This document shows positions 31,163 through 40,966 of a stretch of 64,000 bases of DNA, piece after piece (positions within the stretch are counted from its first letter, which is position 1; the number at the start of each line of letters is the position of its first letter). Source of the stretch: Diplonema papillatum (Eukaryota > Euglenozoa > Diplonemea > Diplonemida > Diplonemidae); assembly GCA_030068145.1 (NCBI GenBank), contig JAPJBO010000661.1, positions 1 through 64,000 on the forward strand, given 5' to 3'. Under the pieces are notes generated by a model, which searched no databases, had not been told where the DNA came from, and was given only the letters and a program-made list of their open reading frames with translations. The translations under genes were made by a program, and so were the position numbers.

Positions 31163-32167
31163 GCAACGAGGGGTGGGTGGGTACCCCCCCCCCCCCTAAA
31201 CACCCCCCCCCCCAGGGTGCGCACTAAGGGACGTTGCCCCCGTTGCACGTTGCACCCCCCTTTTGGGGGGGGGGGGTCGTTTTGGGGGCTGTTTTTGGGG
31301 TGTTTCCCAGACCCCCCGGTGCCGAGTGGGTACTCCGTTTCCTCCAGATGAATCCGTTCTCCTCGTTTTCGAAATCGAAACCCACTTTTGCGGAAAAAAA
31401 GGTCATTCCCCACCAAAATGTTTTCCTGCACTTTTTTGGCAGGGAAATGTACTTAGCAACTTTTGAGCAAAGTCAGTTTCCCCGAAAACCAAGATTCCTG
31501 CAATGCACTCAAAAATCAGCCAAAATCTGGAAAATTGGCCCAAAAAGTGAAAATTCGGGCCGATTGGGCCGATTTACCATGTGCTTTCCCCAAAATGCCA
31601 ATACCCCCCAAAAACTGTTTTTCAGGCAAATCCGCTGGGAAACGTACTTAGAGAATTTCGAAAAAACGGCACCAAGAAAACCACGAAAGGGCAGATTTTC
31701 CCGGTTTCAGCCTGTGTTTTGCACGTCAAATTTCAGGCCTCACAGACGAACTGAGGACGGAGTGGAAAGATCCATCGCGAAAGAGCGCGTTTAAGGGGGT
31801 CCCCGGAAAAAAGGGTGGGGGGGTCCCCGGCCACCAGGTGCACCAAACAGGACCCCCCCCCCCCCCCCTTCCAAATTTAGCAGACGTTGACGTTGCCCGT
31901 TGCACCCCCCAATCCTTAGTGCGCCCCCTGCCCCCCCCCTCCTGCAGGGCCTGTGTGCAGCAGGGTGGTGACCGCTCTAAGGTGGTTTCCTCAGCAGCGA
32001 CCAAGAAAAAAACACTTTTTTTTTTGGCCCAAATCCTCCCAAAAAAGCACTCGAAAAAATTTTTTTTTGACACCATTTCACCTTAGAGAATTTAGCTAAG
32101 GTGGGTCCCACAGTAGGTCCACAGTGGGTTGCACCAGGAGGGGGGGGGGGGGTACCCACCCCCACCC
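31163..32167. mobile_element. Element with GGGTGGG...GTACC inverted ends (1 kb)
   Basis: The left end (31170-31197) reads GGGGTGGGTGGGTACC followed by a C run. The right end (32139-32167) is a G run followed by GGTACCCACCCCCACCC, its near-perfect inverse. Between them lies the dispersed repeat also present at 1-560 (here 31386-31945). Further internal inverted similarity surrounds GTTGCACCCCCC. No transposase is present, so if mobile it would be non-autonomous. Target-site duplications were not identified. Confidence 0.5.
31386..31945. repeat. Dispersed repeat, copy 2
   Basis: About 550 bp nearly identical to 1-560. Differences are single bases and homopolymer lengths. Confidence 0.85.
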
Positions 32168-32226
32168 AGGGTTAGCAACTTCGTTTTGGGTCTCAGGCTT
32201 AGTATCAGCACTGCCCCCCCCCCCCT

Positions 32227-32301
32227 CTCATGTGTTTGATGCTAGCATCAAACACATGAGAGGCAAGTAGCGCCTGAACATGAAACTAAGATTTTCCTCC
32301 C
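32227..32301 (+). repeat. Solo copy of the RT-USP flanking repeat
   Basis: Same organisation as 19294-19368: the palindrome, here extended to 34 bp (32227-32260, centred on GATGCTAGCATC), then GAGGCAAGTAGCGCCTGAAC and AAACTAAGATTTTCC. No RT or USP sequence adjoins it. It could be a solo terminal repeat. Confidence 0.7.
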
Positions 32302-32305
32302 TAGG

Positions 32306-32467
32306 CATAGTGGTCAAACGATTCGCATGCAATAATAATTATCGCATTATCGCACAAAGTTATCGCATATAATCGGCGTGCGATAATATGCGATAGTCAT
32401 ACTACTGCATTTGCCCAGGTTTTAAGCGTGCGATAATGCGAATAATGCGAATCGTTTGACCACTATG
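32306..32467. mobile_element. MITE-like element A, copy 1 (162 bp)
   Basis: Terminal inverted repeats of 23 bp: CATAGTGGTCAAACGATTCG at the left and its complement at the right end, extended by an outer CCTAGG/CCTAAGG. The interior is dominated by GCGATAAT/ATTATCGC motifs in both orientations, so the whole element can fold back. A second copy lies at 32927-33135. Confidence 0.85.
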
Positions 32468-32474
32468 CCTAAGG

Positions 32475-32919
32475 CAGTGATCATGGCAAACGTTGAACGT
32501 TTGAACGTTTGACAAACGTGTGCGTTTGCAAAATTCATGTCAAACGTGTATCAAACGTGAGTGAGGCGCTGGCTGCGCCTGCAGTGGGGATCCGAGTGTG
32601 GCGTCGGCTTGTGAACACTCGAGCCACAAGGGCAGGATCTTCATGCCCGGGGCCCCAGAAAGTGGGAGGGAGCACTTGCTGAAGGCTAGTATCTCTCTGT
32701 ATCTGCCTGTGCACGCCCAAGGAGAACCAGAAGGATGTCTTGTTCCCTTATTTTCGTCGTGTCCGCCTGCAGCCGCGTGAACAAGTGCTATCAAGGGTCG
32801 TGTACTGTGTACAGACCCGGTTCATCGATTGGCAAACGTCACGTTTGCACGTTTGTCAAACGTTTGCGTTTGATAAATCTTGTCAAACGTACGTTTGCAA
32901 ACGTTTGATAACATCACTG
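32475..32919. mobile_element. MITE-like element B (445 bp), between two A copies
   Basis: Begins CAGTGATCATGGCAAACG and ends with the inverse of CAGTGATGTTATCAAACG. The subterminal regions are packed with CAAACGT/ACGTTTG motifs (32485-32560 and 32830-32912). Flanks GCCTAAGG and CCCTAGGC are similar but not identical, giving a possible degenerate 8-bp target duplication as in hAT elements. The centre (32565-32825) is unique sequence without a recognised protein. Confidence 0.65.
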
Positions 32920-32926
32920 CCCTAGG

Positions 32927-33135
32927 CATAGTGGTCAAACGATTCGCATTATCGCATGTTATCGCGTTTGGGGGGTTGGCGCCAATTATCGCATTTTCAT
33001 TCGCATTATCGCACGCTTAAAACCTGTGCAAATACAGTAGTGGACTATCGCATATTATCGCACGCCGATTATATGCGAAAAGATTGTGCGATAATGCGAT
33101 AATTATTATCGCATGCGAATCGTTTGACCACTATG
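32927..33135. mobile_element. MITE-like element A, copy 2 (209 bp)
   Basis: Same terminal repeats as 32306-32467 with a longer interior (includes GTTTGGGGGGTTGGCGCC). Interior ATTATCGC motifs are again present in both orientations. Confidence 0.85.
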
Positions 33136-33472
33136 CGCCCCCCCCCCCCCTCCCAGAGAAGAGAACGAGTGTAAAAGAAAGGAGGTAGCACGGACTACCA
33201 GGCCAGCGGAGACCACCGCAAAAAGAAATTTTCTTTCCCCTACTTCATCCCACAAAACCAGCACCAACAACAACGACCCCCCCCCCCCCCCCCTCCCAAA
33301 GGACAAGCGAACGTGAACACGGCGGGCAAATAAACCCACCCAATCATTCGATTTCCGAGTGTCGAAGAGCTCTTTCTGTACGTACGAGATCAACCATTCC
33401 TTCTGCTCCAATCAAAAAAAAATCAAGCATCGGGACCACCCATTCGATGCAGTAGTTCATTCCAACTGAACA
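33136..33472. other. Intergenic with C homopolymers
   Basis: C runs near 33138-33151 and 33278-33296. A segment with CAGCGGAGACCACCGCAA and CACCAACAACAACGACCCCC resembles pieces at 6880-6905 and 59640-60110, so dispersed repeat fragments are likely. No gene recognised. Confidence 0.35.
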
Positions 33473-33540
33473 AGACTTGACGCCAGCATCAACATGAGAG
33501 GCAGGTTCTGCCCGAACACTTATAAATTCTATCCCTCCCC
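33473..33540 (+). repeat. Diverged solo copy of the RT-USP flanking repeat
   Basis: GACTTGACGCCAGCATCAAC followed by ATGAGAGGCAG-TTCTGCCCGAACA aligns with 19301-19350. The palindrome has decayed. Confidence 0.55.
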
Positions 33541-33544
33541 CCTT

Positions 33545-35580
33545 CGAAGCCGGATCCATGAACCACGAACCTCCGAACTTCGACGAACTCGATGTGACGC
33601 AGATGATCGCCTCACCGTGTGGCAGATTCCTTTGCGTTCTAATCCAAATATTTTGAAGACCTCGCCCCTTGTGCCTGTGCTTCGCTCCTTTCCACATAAT
33701 AAACCTCTCGCTCTGGCCAACCGACTCGCTGCTAAGTAAGTAGCTCCGAACTGCAAGCTCACAACGGCTCGCCCAGCTCCCGTCTTTCGTTCAGCGCAAA
33801 CCTTAGTCCGGGTAAGGTTTGACAATTATCGATTTTATCTAAAATTCACCCATCCCGTAAAAGTCGGAACCTTGAACCGCGAAACTCCGTATTTCGGCGA
33901 ACTCGATGTGACGCAGATTGTCGCCACTCCGTGTGACAGAATATTTGCAGTCTATTCCAAACTATGCGCAGCGAAGGGCTCGCACATGATAAAGCTCTCG
34001 CTCTCGCCAATCAAATCGCTGCCACGTTGCTCTGAACTGCAAGCCACTACTACGTCTTTCACGCTCCATCTTTCGCTGAGCGCGAACCGTAGTCAGGGTA
34101 ACTTTTGACCATTGTCGATTTTACCTAAAATCTCCAAACCCCCCTAAAAGTCGGAACCTTGAACCGCGAAACTCCGTACTTCGGCGAACTCGATGTGACG
34201 CAGTTTGTCGCCACTCCGTGTGGCAGAATATTTGCAGTCTACAGTATGCGGGTTTAATATGAAACGTGTTTAGTACGATACGGGTTTAATACGAAACGTG
34301 TTTATTCCCCGGATCTGAAGCTATGAAACATCAATACGTTTCGTTTTAAAAACTGCACATCCGTCGGGGTTTTGAGGTGTATTGTACTTGGAGCTAACTG
34401 GGGCGATATTAATAAAAAAAAAAGAGGGTGCCGGAAAATTATACGCAGCGAGAGGCTCGCACATGATAAAGCTCTCGCTCTCGCCAATCACATCGCTGCC
34501 ACGTTGCTCTGAACTGCAGTCGTCGTTCACGCTCCGTCTTTCGCTGAGCGCGAACCTTAGACAGGGTAAGTTTGGACAGTTGTCGGGTTTACCTAAAATC
34601 TCCAACCCGGAACCTTGAACCGCGAAACTCCGTACTTCGGCGAACTCGATGTGACGCAGATTGTCGTCACTCCGTGTGACAGAATATTTGCAGTCTATTC
34701 CAAACTATGCGCAGCGAAGGGCTCGCACATGATAAGCTCTCGCTCTCGCCAATCAAATCGCTGCCACGTTGCTCTGAACTGCAAGCCACTACTACGTCTT
34801 TCACGCTCCATCTTTCGCTGAGCGCGAACCGTAGTCAGGGTAACTTTTGACAATTGTCGATTTTACCTAAAATCTCCAAACCCCCCTAAAAGTCGGAACC
34901 TTGAACCGCGAAACTCCGTACTTCGGCGAACTCGATGTGACGCAGATTGTCGCCACTCCGTGTGGCAGAATATATGCAGTCTACAGTATGCGGGTTTAAT
35001 ATGAAACGTGTTTAGTACGACGCGGGTTAAATACGAAACGTGTTTATTCCCCGGATCTGAAGCTATGAAACATCAACACGTTTCGTTTTAAAAACTGCAC
35101 ATCCGTCCGGGGTTTGAGGTGTATTGTACTTGGAGCTAACTGGAGCTCGATGGTAAAAAAGGATGCCGGAAGATTGGCATTCCAAATTATACGCAGCGAA
35201 TGGCTCGCATGATAAAGCTCTCGCTCTCGCCAATCACATCGCTGCCACGTTGCTCTGAACTGCGAGCAACTACTACGTCTTTCACGCTCCGTCTTTCGCT
35301 GAGCGCGAACCGTAGTCAGGGTAACATTTGACAATTGTCGACTTTACCTAAAACCTCCAACCCCCTAAAAGCCGGAACCTTGAACCGCGAAACTCCGTAC
35401 TTCGGCGAACTCGATGTGACGCAGGTTGTCGCCACTCCGTGTGGCAGAATATTTGCAGTCGATTCCAAACTTTACGCAGCGAACAGCTCGCACATGATGA
35501 AGCTCTCGCTCCCAAATCCCTGCCACGTTGTCTTTCACGCTCCGTCTGTCGCTGAGCGCGAACCTCATACCGGGTAACCT
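33545..35580 (+). repeat. Higher-order tandem repeat, about 742-bp period
   Basis: The marker CTTGAACCGCGAAACTCCGT occurs at 33871, 34158, 34613, 34900 and 35380, with a diverged one near 33555. Spacings of 287 and 455 bp alternate, so a 742-bp unit made of two related halves is duplicated. One half carries an extra segment with GGGTTTAATATGAAACGTGT (34245-34380 and 34985-35120). The array abuts a fragment of the cysteine-rich gene, so it may once have been the upstream region of such a gene. It contains no credible ORF. Confidence 0.85.
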
Positions 35581-35683
35581 TTGCAAGTTCTTGATTTCGC
35601 AACCAAACCACTGCCGCCGCTAGCTCATTTTCCGAGACTCTTCCGTTCTTCGTTTTCTTTCTTAGGCCTTAACTCATCCGACC

Positions 35684-35935
35684 GGGCAACTGCTCGCTTT
35701 TTTGAGGAACTTCACGAAACAGACCCTTTGTACCGAGTCGAAGACGTGCGACACTGTGCCAGTTTGCAATGGAACAAATTGCCGCAACGAGACGAACTGC
35801 AGTGTCACCAGCCCTTCGTGTCACAACCATGACTGGTGGACCAATGTGACATCAAACTGCTCGTCTTGCGCATGCACGGGGTTGTACAACTGTTCGACTG
35901 CCCAGAACTACCAGTTCATCCGTGACTGTTTCCGG
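35684..35935 (+). pseudogene. Broken single unit of the cysteine-rich surface gene
   Basis: Matches about 85 residues of one 131-residue unit, from GNCSL to FIRDCF, at high identity, including the Cys pattern and sequons. A one-base deletion near 35702 shifts the frame between the first codons and the rest, and the unit stops before its stalk. A pyrimidine-rich TTTCTTTCTTAG precedes it. With 14 clean copies at 22378-27880, this is an isolated, decayed duplicate. Confidence 0.85.
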
Positions 35936-36043
35936 CGTGGCCTTAGCGATGCCGAAATGGGGCTCCTCGAAGCGATGGGCCGAGCAGGGAGATGACATCC
36001 CCGCGACGGATTTGAGGACGACAGTGACCTGGAGAACTTTGAT

Positions 36044-36346
36044 ATGGTTGCATGGCAGGGTTCTGAATCAGTGCCAGTCATCCTGGATGATAATCACGTA
36101 CGCTTTCCATCGTTGTTCAGAGTGTCGAAGAACACCACATCATTTTCCATCGGAGCATCGAGTATGGCACCACCCTGTCTCATCCAACCAGGCTTGGAGC
36201 TACTCCTGGAACGCTCGCTACCTGGTGCGACTTGCACCCGCCGGTATCCTAGTATATCCGGACATCTACGTGATCTGAAGGAAAGGGAAATCAAAAACGG
36301 TTTTCGGGAGATTTCATGTCGGAGCTTGCAAAAATCTGTAGCATAG
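36044..36346 (+). other. Short ORF of unknown nature (100 codons)
   Basis: ATG at 36044, with no recognised motif. The preceding in-frame text is acidic (EDDSDLENFDM), suggesting the true reading frame begins upstream and that this could be a gene remnant. Not enough to claim a gene. Confidence 0.2.
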
Positions 36347-36996
36347 TGGATCTGGCTCACGCACCTGATGCTCCGGAATGCGGGTGCATCTCACTTTTGG
36401 CGCCTTCGTCGTGTTTGTGCCCACAGCTTGTGTCGAGTCGTGTCGTATCAGAATTCAGAGTCATTGCTAGTGTCTGCGGCAACGCTGTCGTCAACAACAG
36501 TTCAACGCAAAACCTCGCTTGAAGTGTCCGCTTTACTGTCGTGGTCTGCCAATTATTCCGAAGCCTAGTAGAAACACCTCTATATGTTGCTTCTAAGTGC
36601 TGCTTCAGCTCATCCAGTCAGCCTTTTGTCGCCGAATTCGAAATTACGTGGCTGGGACTGCCCCCGCTGGACAGCTTCTAGAAAAGGATCGGTGCCGCTT
36701 CGCGTTTTATCGAGTGGCGGTGAACGCGCTCATCACACGAGCGCTCTTCCTTGTCACATCGACATCATCGGTCATCTCGTCAGCTTCTCAAACGGCGAGC
36801 GCACTACCTGAAACATCGTCGCAGTCTCGGGTGTCTTGTCCTCTCGCGCCCACTCTTCCCCCGGGCCCTCTTCGCAGCTTTCGGGGTCCCTTTAGAGCTG
36901 CTGGCCCGCAGGTCAACAGAAGCCACGTGACACGGAATGCGTTTCGTCGAAACGTCGGCTGAGGCTGACAATAGGGTCAGTTGTGGCCGCACCTCG
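36347..36996. other. Intergenic, no gene recognised
   Basis: Contains a small hairpin CGTTTCGTCGAAACG at 36940-36954. Short ORFs only. Confidence 0.35.
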
Positions 36997-38871
36997 ATTC
37001 GGGTTCTGGTGACGCTGAGTTCGGCGTGTGGTAGCAAGTTTAGCCTGTGATGGCAAGTTCGGCGCCAGTAGCCGGGGGGGAGACCCTAAGTTCTGGTGAA
37101 GCAATTCGGGTTCTGGTGACGCTGAGTGCGGCGTGTGGTAGCAAGTTTAGCCTGTGATGGCAAGTTCGGCGCCAGTAGCCGGGGGGGAGACCCTAAGTTC
37201 TGGTGAAGCAATTCGGGTTCTGGTGACGCTGAGTGCGGCGTGTGGTAGCAAGTTTAGCCTGTGATGGCAAGTTCGGCGCCAGTAGCCGGGGGGGAGACCC
37301 TAAGTTCTGGTGAAGCAATTCGGGTTCTGGTGACGCTGAGTTCGGCGTGTGGTAGCAAGTTTAGCCTGTGATGGCAAGTTCGGCGCCAGTAGCCGGGGGG
37401 GAGACCCTAAGTTCTGGTGAAGCAATTCGGGTTCTGGTGACGCTGAGTGCGGCGTGTGGTAGCAAGTTTAGCCTGTGATGGCAAGTTCGGCGCCAGTAGC
37501 CGGGGGGGAGACCCTAAGTTCTGGTGAAGCAATTCGGGTTCTGGTGACGCTGAGTGCGGCGTGTGGTAGCAAGTTTAGCCTGTGATGGCAAGTTCGGCGC
37601 CAGTAGCCGGGGGGGAGACCCTAAGTTCTGGTGAAGCAATTCGGGTTCTGGTGACGCTGAGTTCGGCGTGTGGTAGCAAGTTTAGCCTGTGATGGCAAGT
37701 TCGGCGCCAGTAGCCGGGGGGGAGACCCTAAGTTCTGGTGAAGCAATTCGGGTTCTGGTGACGCTGAGTTCGGCGTGTGGTAGCAAGTTTAGCCTGTGAT
37801 GGCAAGTTCGGCGCCAGTAGCCGGGGGGGAGACCCTAAGTTCTGGTGAAGCAATTCGGGTTCTGGTGACGCTGAGTGCGGCGTGTGGTAGCAAGTTTAGC
37901 CTGTGATGGCAAGTTCGGCGCCAGTAGCCGGGGGGGAGACCCTAAGTTCTGGTGAAGCAATTCGGGTTCTGGTGACGCTGAGTTCGGCGTGTGGTAGCAA
38001 GTTTAGCCTGTGATGGCAAGTTCGGCGCCAGTAGCCGGGGGGGAGACCCTAAGTTCTGGTGAAGCAATTCGGGTTCTGGTGACGCTGAGTGCGGCGTGTG
38101 GTAGCAAGTTTAGCCTGTGATGGCAAGTTCGGCGCCAGTAGCCGGGGGGGAGACCCTAAGTTCTGGTGAAGCAATTCGGGTTCTGGTGACGCTGAGTTCG
38201 GCGTGTGGTAGCAAGTTTAGCCTGTGATGGCAAGTTCGGCGCCAGTAGCCGGGGGGGAGACCCTAAGTTCTGGTGAAGCAATTCGGGTTCTGGTGACGCT
38301 GAGTTCGGCGTGTGGTAGCAAGTTTAGCCTGTGATGGCAAGTTCGGCGCCAGTAGCCGGGGGGGAGACCCTAAGTTCTGGTGAAGCAATTCGGGTTCTGG
38401 TGACGCTGAGTTCGGCGTGTGGTAGCAAGTTTAGCCTGTGATGGCAAGTTCGGCGCCAGTAGCCGGGGGGGAGACCCTAAGTTCTGGTGAAGCAATTCGG
38501 GTTCTGGTGACGCTGAGTTCGGCGTGTGGTAGCAAGTTTAGCCTGTGATGGCAAGTTCGGCGCCAGTACCCGGGGGGGAGACCCTAAGTTCTGGTGAAGC
38601 AATTCGGGTTCTGGTGACGCTGAGTGCGGCGTGTGGTAGCAAGTTTAGCCTGTGATGGCAAGTTCGGCGCCAGTAGCCGGGGGGGAGACCCTAAGTTCTG
38701 GTGAAGCAATTCGGGTTCTGGTGACGCTGAGTGCGGCGTGTGGTAGCAAGTTTAGCCTGTGATGGCAAGTTCGGCGCCAGTAGCCGGGGGGGAGACCCTA
38801 AGTTCTGGTGAAGCAATTCGGGTTATGGTGACGCTGAGTGCGGCGTGTGGTAGCAAGTTTAGCCTGTGATG
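36997..38871. repeat. 107-bp satellite DNA, block 2 (about 17 copies)
   Basis: Same unit and orientation as block 1 (8422-16484), but more uniform: almost all units have CAGTAGCC, CCCTAAG and TTCTGG, and the shortened variant is absent. It starts inside a unit at about 36997 and ends inside a unit at 38871, where a membrane-protein gene fragment begins. Confidence 0.97.
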
Positions 38872-39190
38872 TGAGCTCGAAGTACAAGATGGCGATAGCC
38901 ACTACAGGCCAGCCATCAATTGTTGGAATTGGCTCGGAGTTTGCTCGTGGTGCGCGCTGGTAGCTTGCATGATCTGGGCTGTATGCACGTGGGTGCTGCA
39001 CGCAAAGCAGAATTTGAAGCCCGTGTTCCGGCTCTGTGTTGTACGCCGGGGGTTAGGTCGCTCAAGACGCCGGCGTGAACGACAAGGGTTATCTCTAGAT
39101 TCGCAGTCGGCGAAAGGTTCCCCCCACGGCTCGACGACTGCGCAGCAGCGTTCCCGCAGTTGCACTGTAAGCATTCTGGTGCAAGCATGA
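38872..39190 (+). pseudogene. Truncated membrane-protein paralogue, fragment 1
   Basis: About 38872-39065 is closely similar to 39740-39930 (shared WNWLGVCSWCAL then MIW and WVLHA/RVLHT), the second and third membrane-segment region of the family complete at 4039-5067. The first exon-like part is missing and satellite DNA takes its place. The frame then degenerates after about 39065. Confidence 0.7.
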
Positions 39191-39623
39191 GTCAACGTCT
39201 AGCCCGGTACAGCAAAGCTTTACTACCCTAGCCTTTCCGCACTGGACCATTATACAACGACACCCCACCCGACCACATGCGGAGTTTACTTCGCAGATTG
39301 CCACCGTAAAAAGAAGACAAGTCAGTGCTGCCTAGCGAGTCGCAGTCACAATCAGGGCGAGTGCCCTGAGTTTTTTAACTGATTGCTCAGACACGGTTGT
39401 AGGGGCCTTCTCCCCGTGACGGATTCGCCTGTGCTCCAGTAGCAGGCCGAAGGACCGAAACACGGCGCAGACGGGACCAGTGCGGTGTAGAGCACATACC
39501 CATTCCAAGCACGTGCTTGCAATCCACCCGACCACATGTAGCCGAACCCTCACGAAACTAACAACAGGTCGAAAGACACCAAATCTGTACGTCCCACGGG
39601 ATCGTCGGAAGGAGGGGTCATAC
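39191..39623. other. Intergenic between membrane-protein paralogues
   Basis: No gene recognised. Short segments such as ACCATTATACAACGAC are shared with 7446-7462. Confidence 0.35.
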
Positions 39624-40612
39624 ATGCAGGCCTGTCAAGCCTATACAGCCCCGACAGCCGCCGTTGCCGTTTGGGCGCTGTACAGTGGGTTTCTGCACCT
39701 CCAGCTTTTCCTCGAAGAGGCGATTGGCATCCAGGCGGAGCTCGAAGTCGAAGATTATGAGCGCAACAACTACGCGAGAGACATCCAGCATTGGAATTGG
39801 CTCGGAGTTTGCTCGTGGTGCGCGTTGGTAGTTTTCATGATCTGGGTTGCATGCAACCGGGTGCTGCATACAAAAAAAAATTCCAAGTGCATGCTTTTGC
39901 TCAGCGTGTTGTACGCCGTTTTCGTGTATCTGACGATGATTGTTCTTGGGTTTCTTGCGCCGAATAACCAGTGGAGGTTGGTCAAAGGCAAACGCGAAGA
40001 AACGAGCGAAGGGTCATCCAACGATGGCTCCGGCCGGGAGGCCACAATGACACCCACTCGTAGGCCGCCTCCGCGGCGACGTAACAGACGCGTTCCATCT
40101 GCTGTGACGTAGACACGGAGTGTGCATAGTGCGTTGCTCAGGGTAGTCGGAGGCCTGACAATCACACTAATGCAACAAATTTACAACCAGTGGAGGTTGA
40201 TCCACCGAGCGAGGGAGAACTTGGCAAGCGGCGGGGCCGGGTACAGGGGTTGCTTCGTAACTCCGAATGCGGACGCCCTCCGCATGTTGGACAACGAGAC
40301 GTACATCACGTTGATCGACGACGGCTGGGAGGTAGACCTCAATGACTCCACTTCTACGGATGGACGTACCTCGCTGCGCCCATCGTGTACAGAGGCCCGA
40401 TGCCGAACTGCAAGTCCGACCCACCCATCTCAGCATATTGCATCACGAAAACGGAAGACCTTACGCCGGAAAACTGCTTTTTCGAGCCTGTTGGTGCGTA
40501 CACAAATATACGCAAGGCGAAGCAAGCCGAATACTTGGAAGGCTGGCTCCTCGGCATGGTGCCGGCGGGCCACGATCGGATCTTCGTTGCTTACCACCGC
40601 GACTGGGGGTTG
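39624..40612 (+). pseudogene. Membrane-protein paralogue, disrupted
   Basis: The ATG at 39624 opens a frame similar to the gene at 4039: a first membrane segment with FLHLQLFLEEAIG, then LGVCSWCAL, and a third segment ending FLAPNNQWR. A 219-bp insertion flanked by the 15-bp direct repeat AACCAGTGGAGGTTG (39966 and 40185) brings a stop at 40110. Because 219 is a multiple of three, removing it would restore the frame, which then reads the conserved NETYITLIDDGW domain. Near 40345 a deletion of about 10 bp shifts the frame again, and after DRIF (about 40587) the C-terminus and fourth membrane helix are replaced by unrelated sequence. As it stands the locus can make only a 162-residue protein. 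Confidence 0.75.
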
Positions 40613-40711
40613 AGGCCGGAGAGGAGGAGACGTGCCCGTGCAACACTGGCAGGTGAGCCCCTAAGTGCAGAAACCGCTGAAAACCAGTGGAAGCACAAAA
40701 AGCTGTTATCG

Positions 40712-40870
40712 GTCCAAATTTGGAAAATGGACCGGAGACCAAGCTAATGCCCTGGTTGTCGTCGGGGAAAAAAAAAAAAAATGCGGAAGTCTTGCATCCC
40801 CGAGGTGCTATTTATCCCGCAAAAACTCTTGTCAAGCGAGCTGTAATTCTAAAAAAACGAACCAGGTGTA
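40712..40870 (+). repeat. Copy of part of the 611-bp unit
   Basis: Aligns with 2008-2145: GGTCCAAATTTGGAAAATGG, GGAGACCAAGCTAATG-CCTGG, then CAAGCGA-CT-TAATTCTA. It suggests this sequence normally lies between tandem members of the membrane-protein family. Confidence 0.75.
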
Positions 40871-40966
40871 ACACCCAAGCACATACACATACACGCCTTC
40901 TCCGGTCGGTTCAGCCGGCTTCCCGAGGTCTTTTTGGGAGTGAAATAAAGCGTTTCTTGTGCCGTG

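Noticed and set aside
36940..36954. Hairpin CGTTTCGTCGAAACG as a transposon end
   Set aside because: Single short occurrence without a partner or flanking duplication; too weak.
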